DNA of 64,000 nt, taken from the NCBI GenBank assembly GCA_018223365.1, contig JAGTTP010000001.1, positions 1,761,410-1,825,409 on the forward strand, in the 5' to 3' direction. The stretch is from Clostridiaceae bacterium Marseille-Q4145. GTDB taxonomy: Bacteria > Bacillota > Clostridia > Lachnospirales > Lachnospiraceae. The stretch's first letter is position 1, and the number at the start of each line of letters is the position of its first letter. Shown one piece after another: positions 1 to 7,912 of the stretch. Made by a program: the position numbers and the translations under genes. Under the pieces are notes generated by a model that made no database searches, was not told the DNA's origin, and saw only the letters and a program-made list of their open reading frames with translations.

Positions 1-1
1 T

Positions 2-961
2 TATGGAAATGTGGAGGCAGCAAAAAAAGCATGGGCTCCTCTTGCGAAAAATATGGGCGTATCCGTGGAAGAAGCAGCAAAACAGGCACTTCATCTGTCT
101 GCAAAGAAAAATGGAAAAGTAGTGGAAAGCTTTATCAAAGACTATGGACTGGATCGGAAGACACTGACATTTGTGGGCGGTGGCGGCGGTGCAGCAAGCG
201 TTGTTCCACATATTGCAGAAGAATTTGGAGTGAAATATAAAATTGCAAGAAATGCATCTGTAATCTCGCCGATCGGTGTTGCGCTGGCAATGGTGCGGGA
301 TATGGTAGAACGTACCATTCAGAATCCGACAGAAAAAGATATTCTGGCGCTTCGCTATGAGGCAATCCAGAAAGCAGTAAAATCAGGAGCTAATCCGGAT
401 TCAGTGGAAGTAAAGATTGAAGTGGATACGCAGCAGAACAAAGTACGGGCCATTGCAATCGGAACCACAGAACTTCGTACAAAAGAGCTTGCCGGTTCTG
501 GAAAAAGTGAAGAAGAACTGAAAGAAATTGCAGCAAAATCTGTGGGAGCAGATACGAATGACGTGGAAAAGGTCGCCGATAATGGCATGATGAAAGTTTA
601 TATTTACCATACCGTTACGAAGTCCTTTGTATTCTTTAAGAAAAAGGTCGATATGCTTCGTCTGGTAGACAAAGATGGTGTCATCCGACTTCAGAGAAAG
701 AATGCGGCTGTGGTGGAATGCCAGGCAGGTGAATGGAAAGCAAAAGTAAAATATCTGCTCAATGAGTATACCGTGCATGCAGATGGCGGTGCGGAGATCC
801 CGAATATTTACATTATATTGGGCAAGCGGATTATTGATTTTGCCGGAATGCAGAGTAATGAGCAGATTCTTTCCTTATGTGAAGTGGAGCTGGCCAATGT
901 GCCTGCAGATGAAAAACTGATCATGATCTGTACCCGTACAACGGAGAATGCGAGGGGATAA
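2..961 (+). CDS. Hydantoinase/oxoprolinase family protein (C-terminal part, 5' end outside window)
   Basis: The reading frame is open to the left edge, and the GTG at 11 has no ribosome site, so the true start lies upstream. The glycine-rich FVGGGGGAASVVPHIAEEFG segment followed by ARNASVISPIGVALAMVRD is typical of the C-terminal half of hydantoinase A / 5-oxoprolinase proteins, which hydrolyse cyclic amides with ATP. A further 200 or so residues follow that core, an extension I do not recognise. The stop codon is immediately followed by the next gene's ATG at 962, so the two are probably co-transcribed. The substrate cannot be read from sequence. The apparent truncation is only the window edge. 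Confidence 0.75.
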   Translation, partial: YGNVEAAKKAWAPLAKNMGVSVEEAAKQALHLSAKKNGKVVESFIKDYGLDRKTLTFVGGGGGAASVVPHIAEEFGVKYKIARNASVISPIGVALAMVRDMVERTIQNPTEKDILALRYEAIQKAVKSGANPDSVEVKIEVDTQQNKVRAIAIGTTELRTKELAGSGKSEEELKEIAAKSVGADTNDVEKVADNGMMKVYIYHTVTKSFVFFKKKVDMLRLVDKDGVIRLQRKNAAVVECQAGEWKAKVKYLLNEYTVHADGGAEIPNIYIILGKRIIDFAGMQSNEQILSLCEVELANVPADEKLIMICTRTTENARG

Positions 962-1510
962 ATGAAAGAGTATCCATTTCCGGATGAGGTATCGGCGAGA
1001 GAAGAGTTAAAACGGGATGTCCTCTATCATTGTATTCCGGAAGAGGACAGGCTAAAAATCTGTGCACAGGCCTGGAATCGCGGAAAAGAGTTTGCAAGGA
1101 AAATCATGTGCATGGCACCGGAAAAGAGTATCAGGGAGATTGCGGAGGCAGAAGGGGTTCGGGTGATAATCTCTGAAAAGGATCAGGTGAACGGAGCAAT
1201 CCGCACTTATGGAGAGTATAAAGCCGAAAAAAATGAAATGATCCTCTATACCGGTTCCATTGTCAGATGGGCTAGGGCAAACCATATGGAAGAACAGCAG
1301 GCCATGGAACTGGTGATGGCACATGAGTTTTATCATTATGCGGAATGCAGGAAAATCGGATTTACATCAGATCTGTATATCATTCCGGTACTGAAAATCG
1401 GGAAAAAGGTATTGCGAAAATCAGGAATCAGGGCGTTGTCGGAGATAGGTGCCCATGGATTTGCCTGTACATACATGGAAAGGAGACTGGGGAAGACATG
1501 GAACAGATAA
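962..1510 (+). CDS. ImmA/IrrE-type zinc metallopeptidase-like protein
   Basis: 182 residues. An HExxH motif (HEFYH, residues 121-125) lies in a helix preceded by MELVMA, and a downstream E161-x-x-A164-x-x-F-A matches the ExxA third-ligand helix of ImmA/IrrE peptidases, the family that cleaves repressors. No HTH or other DNA-binding domain is fused to it. It starts directly after the hydantoinase stop and overlaps the next gene's start by 13 bases, so it sits inside the catabolic operon rather than next to a phage repressor. Function in this operon is unknown. Fold assignment is moderately secure, function is not. Confidence 0.6.
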   Translation: MKEYPFPDEVSAREELKRDVLYHCIPEEDRLKICAQAWNRGKEFARKIMCMAPEKSIREIAEAEGVRVIISEKDQVNGAIRTYGEYKAEKNEMILYTGSIVRWARANHMEEQQAMELVMAHEFYHYAECRKIGFTSDLYIIPVLKIGKKVLRKSGIRALSEIGAHGFACTYMERRLGKTWNR

Positions 1511-2862
1511 AAAAAGATGTAGTAGTAATTGGTGGAGGTCCGGGAGGACTTGCTGCAGCAGTGACAGCAGCGAGAGCCGGAGCGAAAGTACTTCTTGTGG
1601 AACGAAATGGATATCTGGGAGGACAGCTTGGAAGCGGACTTCCGTTTCTGGCTTTTTTGGACAGAAAACAAAGACAGGTGATTGGTGGAATTGCCCAAGA
1701 GTTTGTGGATCGTCTGAAAGAAGTAGGCGGAACTTATGGTCATGCCTATTGTCCGTTCCATCTTTCCACGACGTTGATTCATCCCTTTTATTCCAGAATT
1801 ATCGCATTTCAGATGGTAAAAGAGGCTGGTGTAGAACTGCTTTTACACTCAGAATTGACGGACGTAAAAGTAGAAGACGGTATGATTTCCTCTGTCACGG
1901 TGACTGGAAAGGGAACTTCGGTAGAATTGTCCGCAAATATTTTTATTGATGGAACCGGCGATGGAGATCTTGGTTATTTGGCGGGTGCAGAGTGCGAGAA
2001 GGGACAGAAAGATACTCATGTACTTCAGCCGCCGACCCTTATGTTTAATATGGCTGGTGTCAATATTGATGAATTTTGTGATTTTATTGAGAAACATCCG
2101 GAGGAACTTCCGTATGGATTGAAAATGCATAATCTGAGAGAAGGCTATAATGCAGATTTCTTCCGTCATAATTCAAGCTTTACTTTCTTTGGCATGCAGA
2201 ATCTATTGAAACGTCTGAAAGCAGAAGGAAAGTGCCCAATAGCAAGAGATACGATTATTTTTATCCGTCAGTCTATACCAGGAGAAGTGGCAGTCAATAC
2301 CATCCGATTATTAAATTTTGATGGCTCCAATGTACATGATTTGAGCCAGGGAGAAATGGAAGCGCATCTGCAGATCCCAGTTTTGATTGATTTCTTCCGG
2401 ACATATGTGCCTGGGTTTGAAAATTGCTATCTTACATCAATTAATGCAAGCATTGGTGTTCGGGAGAGCAGAAGAATTGTCGGTGAAAAAATGCTGGATT
2501 ATCATGACTGTCTGGATGGAAAGAAACCAGAGGACACGGTTGCTTTGTGTAGTTATTTTCTTGATATCCATAACGGTGCAGGAGATGATACTACAGGTAT
2601 CAGCATAGAAGAACCGTTTGGAATCCCATATGGCTGTCTGGTGTCAAAAGATATTAAGAATCTGATGATGGCGGGCCGGGATATCAGTGTGGACCCGGTT
2701 ACATTCGGTGCAACAAGAATTATGAATGTATGCATGGCAGTGGGACAGGCAGCTGGCGAGGCTGCAGCTATGTGTGTTGCGGGAAATAAGATTCCAAAGA
2801 ATGTAGATGTAAAAGAACTACGGAAACATTTGCTTGAACAGAAGGCAATTTTAGACGTTTAA
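1498..2862 (+). CDS. FAD-dependent oxidoreductase, copy 1 of a tandem pair
   Basis: 454 residues from ATG 1498, which has an AGGAG upstream and begins MEQIKKDVVV exactly as its paralog does; the frame is open further upstream, but that stretch belongs to the preceding gene. N-terminal Rossmann motif IGGGPGGLAAA with a following acidic residue (VERN) binds FAD. A C-terminal ATRIMNVCMAVGQAAGEAA segment is typical of the FAD_oxidored (PF12831) family. Substrate unknown. It lies upstream of a zinc dehydrogenase and a ketose 3-epimerase, suggesting oxidation of a sugar, sugar acid or cyclic polyol. Paired with a very similar copy immediately downstream. Confidence 0.8.
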   Translation: MEQIKKDVVVIGGGPGGLAAAVTAARAGAKVLLVERNGYLGGQLGSGLPFLAFLDRKQRQVIGGIAQEFVDRLKEVGGTYGHAYCPFHLSTTLIHPFYSRIIAFQMVKEAGVELLLHSELTDVKVEDGMISSVTVTGKGTSVELSANIFIDGTGDGDLGYLAGAECEKGQKDTHVLQPPTLMFNMAGVNIDEFCDFIEKHPEELPYGLKMHNLREGYNADFFRHNSSFTFFGMQNLLKRLKAEGKCPIARDTIIFIRQSIPGEVAVNTIRLLNFDGSNVHDLSQGEMEAHLQIPVLIDFFRTYVPGFENCYLTSINASIGVRESRRIVGEKMLDYHDCLDGKKPEDTVALCSYFLDIHNGAGDDTTGISIEEPFGIPYGCLVSKDIKNLMMAGRDISVDPVTFGATRIMNVCMAVGQAAGEAAAMCVAGNKIPKNVDVKELRKHLLEQKAILDV

Positions 2863-2875
2863 TGGAGGATTCGTG

Positions 2876-4234
2876 ATGGAGCAGATAAGGAAAGATGTTG
2901 TAGTAGTAGGAGGAGGTCCGGGCGGGTTTGCAGCTGCTGTGACTGCAGCAAGAGCCGGCGCAAAGGTGCTGTTGGTTGAACGCAACGGATATCTGGGAGG
3001 ACAGCTTGGGAGCGGACTTCCGTTTTTGGCTTTCTGGGATTTGAAAAAACGTCAGGTAATTGCGGGAATTGCAGAAGAATATGTAGAACGGCTGGAAAAG
3101 GCAAAGGCATCCTATGGGCATGAATATTGTCCTCATCATCAGTCTGTGACATTAGTCCATCCGTTCTATTCCAGAATTTTGTGTTTTGAAATGATCAAGG
3201 AGGCAGGTGTGGATTTGCTGATGCACTGTGAATTAAGCAGCGCAACGGTAAAGGATGGAAAGATAGAATCCATTATTGTTTCAGGAAAAGGTCAGCATTT
3301 TGAAATTTTTGCAGATGTTTTTATTGATGGAACCGGAGATGGCGACCTGGCAGTGCTGAGCGGAGCAGAAACAGAGAAAGGAAATCAAGAACATGTTATG
3401 CAGCCGCCGACGCTGATGTTTAATCTTGGAGGAGTAGACTTTGATGAATTCTGTGATTTTATTGAAGCACATCCAGAGGAGCTTCCCTATGATGTGCTTG
3501 ATAATATTGCAGAAGGCTACAATGCAGATTTTTTCAGAAAAACAAAAAGTTTTATTTTCCTTGGAATGCATCACCTTCTGGAAGAACTTAGAAAGAAAGG
3601 GGAATGTCCGGTTGACAGAGAGACCGTTATTTTTATCCGGCAGCCCATTCCAGGACAAGTTGCAGTGAATACCATCCGGTTGCTGAACTTTGATGGCTCC
3701 AATATCCATGATCTGAGTAATGGAGAAATGGAGGCACATCTGCAGATCCCGAAGCTGATGGAGATGTTTAAGAAACATGTGCCAGGATTTGAAAACTGTC
3801 ATCTGTCTTCCATCAATGCAAGCATTGGAGTTCGGGAAAGCCGGAGAGTAAAAGGTCTGAAGATGCTGGATTACCATGATGCTGTAGCAGGAAAGAAACC
3901 GGAAGATACCATTGCTCTGTGTGGATATTTCATTGATATTCATAATGGTGCCGGAGAGGGAACTTACCGGGTTTCCATTGAAGAGCCATTTGGAATCCCG
4001 TATGGATGTCTGGTATCAAAAGATATTAAGAACCTGATGATGGCGGGGCGTGATATCAGTGTTGATTCCGTTACATTTGGGTCTACAAGAATTATGAATG
4101 TTTGTATGGCGGTGGGGCAGGCAGCTGGCGAGGCAGCTTCCATGTGTATAAAGAAAAAACAGTTGCCAGAACAGGTAGATGTATCAGAACTGAGAGAGCA
4201 TTTACTGGAACAGAAAGCGATTTTGACATTATAG
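2876..4234 (+). CDS. FAD-dependent oxidoreductase, copy 2 of a tandem pair
   Basis: 452 residues. I chose ATG 2876 over GTG 2873 because GGAGG at 2864-2868 is optimally spaced and the N-terminus then aligns with copy 1 (MEQIRKDVVV against MEQIKKDVVV). Same FAD-binding GGGPGG motif and same C-terminal STRIMNVCMAVGQAAGEAA block. The two proteins are collinear end to end with most residues identical by eye, so this is an in-operon gene duplication. They may form a heteromer or handle related substrates. Fourteen bases separate it from copy 1, and the next gene follows closely. Confidence 0.8.
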   Translation: MEQIRKDVVVVGGGPGGFAAAVTAARAGAKVLLVERNGYLGGQLGSGLPFLAFWDLKKRQVIAGIAEEYVERLEKAKASYGHEYCPHHQSVTLVHPFYSRILCFEMIKEAGVDLLMHCELSSATVKDGKIESIIVSGKGQHFEIFADVFIDGTGDGDLAVLSGAETEKGNQEHVMQPPTLMFNLGGVDFDEFCDFIEAHPEELPYDVLDNIAEGYNADFFRKTKSFIFLGMHHLLEELRKKGECPVDRETVIFIRQPIPGQVAVNTIRLLNFDGSNIHDLSNGEMEAHLQIPKLMEMFKKHVPGFENCHLSSINASIGVRESRRVKGLKMLDYHDAVAGKKPEDTIALCGYFIDIHNGAGEGTYRVSIEEPFGIPYGCLVSKDIKNLMMAGRDISVDSVTFGSTRIMNVCMAVGQAAGEAASMCIKKKQLPEQVDVSELREHLLEQKAILTL

Positions 4235-4253
4235 AATGGATGGGAGGACGAAA

Positions 4254-5327
4254 ATGGAAATTCCAAAAACGATGAAGGCTTTGGTAGCATATAGCAAGGA
4301 TGATTACAGGTTGGTTAATGACTTCCCGGTTCCGGAATGCGGGGATGATGATATTCTCATAAAGACAGAAGCCTGCGGTATCTGTGCTGGAGACTTGAAA
4401 TGTATGCATGGGGCAGAGCGATTCTGGGGAAATGAAGAAGAACCTTCATGGGTGCGGCCGCCGTTTATTCCGGGGCATGAGTTCCTTGGATTTATTGTGA
4501 AAATGGGAAAGAATGTAAGGGGATATGAGATCGGAGACCGGATTACGGCAGATCAGATTGTTCCCTGCGGAGAATGTAAATTCTGTAAATCAGGCCGGTA
4601 TTGGATGTGTGAGCCCCATGCTACATTTGGGTTCCAGAAGGAAAATAACGGGGGGATGGCAGAATACGTAAGATATCCAAAGACAGCAGTGCTTCATAAA
4701 GTGCCAAAGGATATGCCGTTGGAGAGAGCACTTCTTATTGAACCGTTTTCCTGCTCCAAACATTGTGTGGACCGTGCCCAGATTAAAAGTGATGATGTTG
4801 TGGTTATTTCCGGTGCTGGAACGCTAGGACTTGGGATGATTACCTATGCAAGCAGGCTGAACCCGGAAAAACTTATTGTACTAGATATGAAGGATGAACG
4901 TCTGGAAAAAGCAAAGAAATTTGGCACTGACTTGGTAATGAACCCGGGAAAAGAGGATGTGGTTGCCAGAATAAAAGAATTAACTGATGGATATGGCTGT
5001 GATATTTACATTGAAGCAACAGGGCATCCTTCCAGCGTGGAACAGGGGCTGAAAATGATCCGAAAACTGGGTAGGTTTGTGGAATTCAGTGTATTTGGAA
5101 GCCCGGCTTCCATTGACTGGAGCATCATTGGAGATGGAAAGGAACTGGATGTGTTAGGCGCTCATTTATCTCCTTATTGTTTTCCGTATGTCATTGAGCA
5201 TCTTGCCAATGGAGATCTGAAGAGTGATGGAGTGGTATCAGCGATTTACAGGCTGGATGACTGGAAAGAAGCGTTTGACAAGGCAACTGGAAAAGACGGA
5301 GATTTTAAAGTGGCATTCAAATTTTAA
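4254..5327 (+). CDS. Zinc-dependent alcohol/polyol dehydrogenase (MDR family)
   Basis: 357 residues from ATG 4254, preceded by GGGAGG; the in-frame ATG at 4236 has no such site. Medium-chain dehydrogenase: catalytic zinc segment GICAGD and PGHEF, structural-zinc loop with four cysteines (CGECKFCKSGRYWMC), and nucleotide-binding SGAGTLGLG. The usual CGSD is CAGD here, a small departure. It probably oxidises a secondary hydroxyl of a polyol or sugar with NAD(P). It lies between the paired FAD oxidoreductases and a ketose 3-epimerase in one operon, with short gaps on both sides. Substrate not assignable from sequence. Confidence 0.8.
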   Translation: MEIPKTMKALVAYSKDDYRLVNDFPVPECGDDDILIKTEACGICAGDLKCMHGAERFWGNEEEPSWVRPPFIPGHEFLGFIVKMGKNVRGYEIGDRITADQIVPCGECKFCKSGRYWMCEPHATFGFQKENNGGMAEYVRYPKTAVLHKVPKDMPLERALLIEPFSCSKHCVDRAQIKSDDVVVISGAGTLGLGMITYASRLNPEKLIVLDMKDERLEKAKKFGTDLVMNPGKEDVVARIKELTDGYGCDIYIEATGHPSSVEQGLKMIRKLGRFVEFSVFGSPASIDWSIIGDGKELDVLGAHLSPYCFPYVIEHLANGDLKSDGVVSAIYRLDDWKEAFDKATGKDGDFKVAFKF

Positions 5328-5338
5328 GAGGTGGTCAC

Positions 5339-6208
5339 ATGAAATATGGAATTTATTATGCCTATTGGGAAAAGGAATGGGCGGCAGATTACACACAATA
5401 TGTGAAAAAGGCGGAAAAACTTGGATTTGATATTCTTGAAATAGGTGCTTCTCCACTCCCGGATTATAGTCAGGAGCAGATACGGTTGCTGCGTCAGTGC
5501 GCCAAAGATAGTGGAGTGACGCTGACAGCAGGATATGGTCCTACATTTGAGCATAATATGGGCTCTTCTGATCCGGCTATCAGAGAAAAGGCATCGGAAT
5601 GGTTTAAAAGATTGTTTGAGGTGATGGGGCAGCTGGAGATCTCCAAGATTGGTGGCGCTTTGTATTCCTACTGGCCTGTAGATTTTTCCAAACCAGTTCA
5701 TAAAGAGGATGACTGGAAATATAGCGTGGAGGGAATGAAAAAGCTGTCAGAGCTGGCTAAACCCTATCAGATTACCTTGAATCTGGAAGTCCTGAATCGC
5801 TTTGAAAATCCTATTTTGAATACGGCAGAAGAAGGTGTTCAGTTTGTAACGGAGGTTGACCGGGATAACGTAAAGGTCATGCTGGATACATTTCATATGA
5901 ATATTGAAGAAACAAGTATTTCAGCTGCAATCCGGACAGCAGGGAATCTTTTGGGACATTTCCATACAGGAGAATGTAATCGTATGGTTCCTGGACAGGG
6001 ACGGATGCCCTGGCGTGAAATAGCGGAAGCATTGCATGAAATTCAGTATGATGGCAGTGTTGTCATGGAACCTTTTGTACGAAGAGGCGGACAGATTGAA
6101 AAGGATATTCATATTTGGAGAAATATGAAGACTGATATCTCAGAAGAAATTCTTGATCGGGATGCGCGAAATGCGCTTTTATTTGAAAAATATTTATTTG
6201 AACAGTAA
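5339..6208 (+). CDS. D-psicose (D-allulose)/D-tagatose 3-epimerase family enzyme
   Basis: 289 residues, the normal family length. TIM-barrel sugar epimerase (AP endonuclease 2 superfamily). The N-terminus MKYGIYYAYW and the blocks GGALYSYWPVDF, MLDTFHMNIEE, GHFHTGECNR and VVMEPFVR closely resemble what I remember of the characterised clostridial D-psicose 3-epimerases. The four catalytic/metal residues fall at the same numbers as in those enzymes: E150, D183, H209, E244. It should interconvert ketohexoses (for example fructose and allulose) at C3 using Mn or Co. Last gene of its operon; a strong hairpin follows. Confidence 0.9.
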   Translation: MKYGIYYAYWEKEWAADYTQYVKKAEKLGFDILEIGASPLPDYSQEQIRLLRQCAKDSGVTLTAGYGPTFEHNMGSSDPAIREKASEWFKRLFEVMGQLEISKIGGALYSYWPVDFSKPVHKEDDWKYSVEGMKKLSELAKPYQITLNLEVLNRFENPILNTAEEGVQFVTEVDRDNVKVMLDTFHMNIEETSISAAIRTAGNLLGHFHTGECNRMVPGQGRMPWREIAEALHEIQYDGSVVMEPFVRRGGQIEKDIHIWRNMKTDISEEILDRDARNALLFEKYLFEQ

Positions 6209-6209
6209 G

Positions 6210-6258
6210 AAAAACTGCTGTGGATGGTTGATGTTTCAATCCAGCCACAGCAGTTTTT
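6210..6258. terminator. Bidirectional terminator between epimerase and argG
   Basis: A 14-bp perfect stem, AAAAACTGCTGTGG (6210-6223) with CCACAGCAGTTTTT (6245-6258), is extended inward by TGG/CCA after one mismatch. T-runs on both strands let it end the epimerase operon on plus and argG on minus. Confidence 0.9.
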
Positions 6259-6268
6259 GCATACATAT

Positions 6269-7495
6269 TTATTTCTGATTCTCTTTTGCTTCCATGAGCT
6301 TCATAGCACGAACCTTCAGCGGCAGTCCGAACAGGGTGATGAATCCGCTTGCGTCGTGGTGGTCATACATATCACCGGTGGTGAAGGATGCCAGAGACTC
6401 GTTGTAGAGGCTGTAAGGAGATGTGGTTCCGGCTTTGATGATGTTACCTTTGTAAAGTTTGAATTTTACTTCGCCAGTTACATATTCCTGCGTGCTTGCT
6501 ACAAATGCGCGGATAGCATCACACAGAGGAGTGAACCATTTTCCTTCGTATACAACCTGGGACAGCTTGTTGCCCATGTCTTTCTTCGCTTCCATGGTAG
6601 CACGGTCAAGTACCAGCTCTTCCAGCTGCTTGTGAGCTTCCATCAGGATAGTTCCGCCAGGAGTCTCATAAACACCGCGGGATTTCATACCAACAACACG
6701 GTTCTCTACGATATCTACGATACCGATACCATGTTTTCCTCCCAGTTTGTTCAGCTCTCTGATGATGTCAGCAACCTTCATCTTCTTGCCGTTTACGGAA
6801 GTCGGAACACCTTTTTCAAAGGTCATGGTTACATATTCATCCTGATCCGGTGCTTTCTCCGGAGTTACGCCAAGAACCAGCATGTGATCATAGTTCGGCT
6901 CATTTGCCGGATCTTCCAGTTCCAGTCCTTCGTGGCTGATGTGCCACAGGTTGCGGTCACGGCTGTAGCTGTGGCTGTGATCGAAGGGCAGGTCAATGCC
7001 GTGTTTTTTACAGTATTCGATCTCGTCATCACGGGACTGCATGGTCCAGACGTCGGTCATTCTCCACGGAGCAATGATCTTCAGGTCCGGAGCCAGAGCT
7101 TTGATTGCCAGTTCAAAACGGATCTGGTCATTTCCTTTACCGGTAGCACCATGGCAGATAGCGGAAGCGCCTTCTTTTCTTGCGATCTCTACCAGTTTCT
7201 TTGCGATAACCGGACGAGCCATGGAAGTTCCGAGAAGATATTTGTTCTCGTATACAGCACCTGCCTGTACGCACGGCATGATGTAGTCCTCAGCGAACTC
7301 GTCAACGATGTCTTCAATATATAATTTAGCAGCGCCGGATGCTTTCGCTCTCTCCTCCAGGCCATCCAGCTCGTTTCCCTGACCGCAGTCTACACAGCAG
7401 CAGATAACGTCATAACCAAAATTCTCTTTCAGCCACGGAATAATAGCGGTAGTATCCAGACCACCGGAATATGCAAGAACAACTTTTTCTTTCAT
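6269..7495 (-). CDS. argG: Argininosuccinate synthase
   Basis: 408 residues, full length. Joins citrulline and aspartate with ATP to argininosuccinate, the penultimate step of arginine synthesis, in the cytoplasm. The PP-loop AYSGGLDTT (residues 8-16) binds ATP; later blocks such as GATGKGNDQIRFE and SRGVYETPGG are family signatures. GGAGG lies about 8 bases before the ATG. Transcribed divergently from argC, with ARG-box-like sites between the promoters and an unusually folded leader of about 180 bases. argH is not in the window. A long open frame on the opposite strand (6224-7324) is a shadow of this gene. Confidence 0.97.
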   Translation of the reverse strand: MKEKVVLAYSGGLDTTAIIPWLKENFGYDVICCCVDCGQGNELDGLEERAKASGAAKLYIEDIVDEFAEDYIMPCVQAGAVYENKYLLGTSMARPVIAKKLVEIARKEGASAICHGATGKGNDQIRFELAIKALAPDLKIIAPWRMTDVWTMQSRDDEIEYCKKHGIDLPFDHSHSYSRDRNLWHISHEGLELEDPANEPNYDHMLVLGVTPEKAPDQDEYVTMTFEKGVPTSVNGKKMKVADIIRELNKLGGKHGIGIVDIVENRVVGMKSRGVYETPGGTILMEAHKQLEELVLDRATMEAKKDMGNKLSQVVYEGKWFTPLCDAIRAFVASTQEYVTGEVKFKLYKGNIIKAGTTSPYSLYNESLASFTTGDMYDHHDASGFITLFGLPLKVRAMKLMEAKENQK

Positions 7496-7531
7496 ATTAT
7501 AAATCCTCCTCGTATTGTAAAATCATGTGTT

Positions 7532-7675
7532 TATTCAGAGCCACATTCGCAAAACCGCTGCTTCGCAGCTTTACTTTTGCTCATGTATGGCGTCTCGCCA
7601 TATACATGCACCTGAATATGTTCCCGTATGCAAGCATACGTCACATATTTACGCGCATGTGCATGGCTCTGAATA
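7532..7675 (-). ncRNA. Folded 144-bp element with 12-bp terminal inverted repeats in the argG leader
   Basis: The ends TATTCAGAGCCA (7532-7543) and TGGCTCTGAATA (7664-7675) are perfect inverted repeats; the closing helix continues after a bulge. Inside are three more helices: GCTGC/GCAGC around 7557-7569, ATGTATGGCG with CGCCATATACAT around 7583-7607, and AATATGT...ACATATT enclosing CGTATG/CATACG around 7615-7648. It lies between the argG promoter and argG's ribosome site, so it is transcribed as a multibranch 5' leader. It could be a regulatory RNA or a MITE-like intergenic repeat; I match it to no riboswitch class I know. Confidence 0.6.
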
Positions 7676-7680
7676 GTTAC

Positions 7681-7709
7681 AATATACAACATCCTATTGA
7701 AAACTGCAA
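7681..7709 (-). promoter_or_regulatory. argG promoter
   Basis: On the minus strand TTGCAG (7709-7704), a 17-base spacer and TATATT (7686-7681) form a good sigma-A promoter reading toward argG. ARG-box-like sequence lies directly upstream of the -35. The predicted transcript begins near 7674, right at the border of the folded element. Confidence 0.65.
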
Positions 7710-7717
7710 GCGAAATT

Positions 7718-7808
7718 TTATACATAAAAACAGGAATTATGTGCATAAACTTGATATATATGCATATAAAGTTCAAAATATACATATATAATGAATAAAA
7801 ATGCATAA
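7718..7808. promoter_or_regulatory. Cluster of ArgR/AhrC ARG-box-like operators
   Basis: ATGAATAAAAATGCAT at 7791-7806 matches the Gram-positive ARG box (CATGAATAAAAATKCAAK) almost perfectly. Weaker relatives are ATACATAAAAACAGG near 7719-7733 and TGCATATAAAGTTCAAA near 7761-7777. The array sits between the divergent argG and argC promoters, where an ArgR hexamer could repress both when arginine is plentiful. No argR gene is in the window. Together with the leader this explains the long gene-free stretch 7496-7912. Confidence 0.7.
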
Positions 7809-7824
7809 AAAATCAGAAAAGGAC

Positions 7825-7853
7825 TTGCAAAGCAGATAAAACGGGGTTACAAT
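7825..7853 (+). promoter_or_regulatory. argC operon promoter
   Basis: TTGCAA (7825-7830), 17-base spacer, TACAAT (7848-7853). It lies just downstream of the best ARG box and about 60 bases before the argC start. Confidence 0.75.
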
Positions 7854-7912
7854 ACATCTATTGTAAATTCGCAACACATTTATTTTATATGAACAACGGG
7901 GAGAATGAGAAT

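Noticed and set aside
11..961. Hydantoinase gene as a truncated pseudogene starting at GTG 11
   Set aside because: The frame is open to the window edge and no ribosome site precedes the GTG; the gene simply begins outside the window.
6224..7324. 366-codon open frame on the plus strand opposite argG
   Set aside because: It is antisense to a complete, well-conserved argG and its product shows no recognisable domain; a codon-bias shadow.
7532..7675. Insertion sequence remnant upstream of argG
   Set aside because: No transposase fragment and no clear target-site duplication; kept as a folded element or MITE-like candidate instead.
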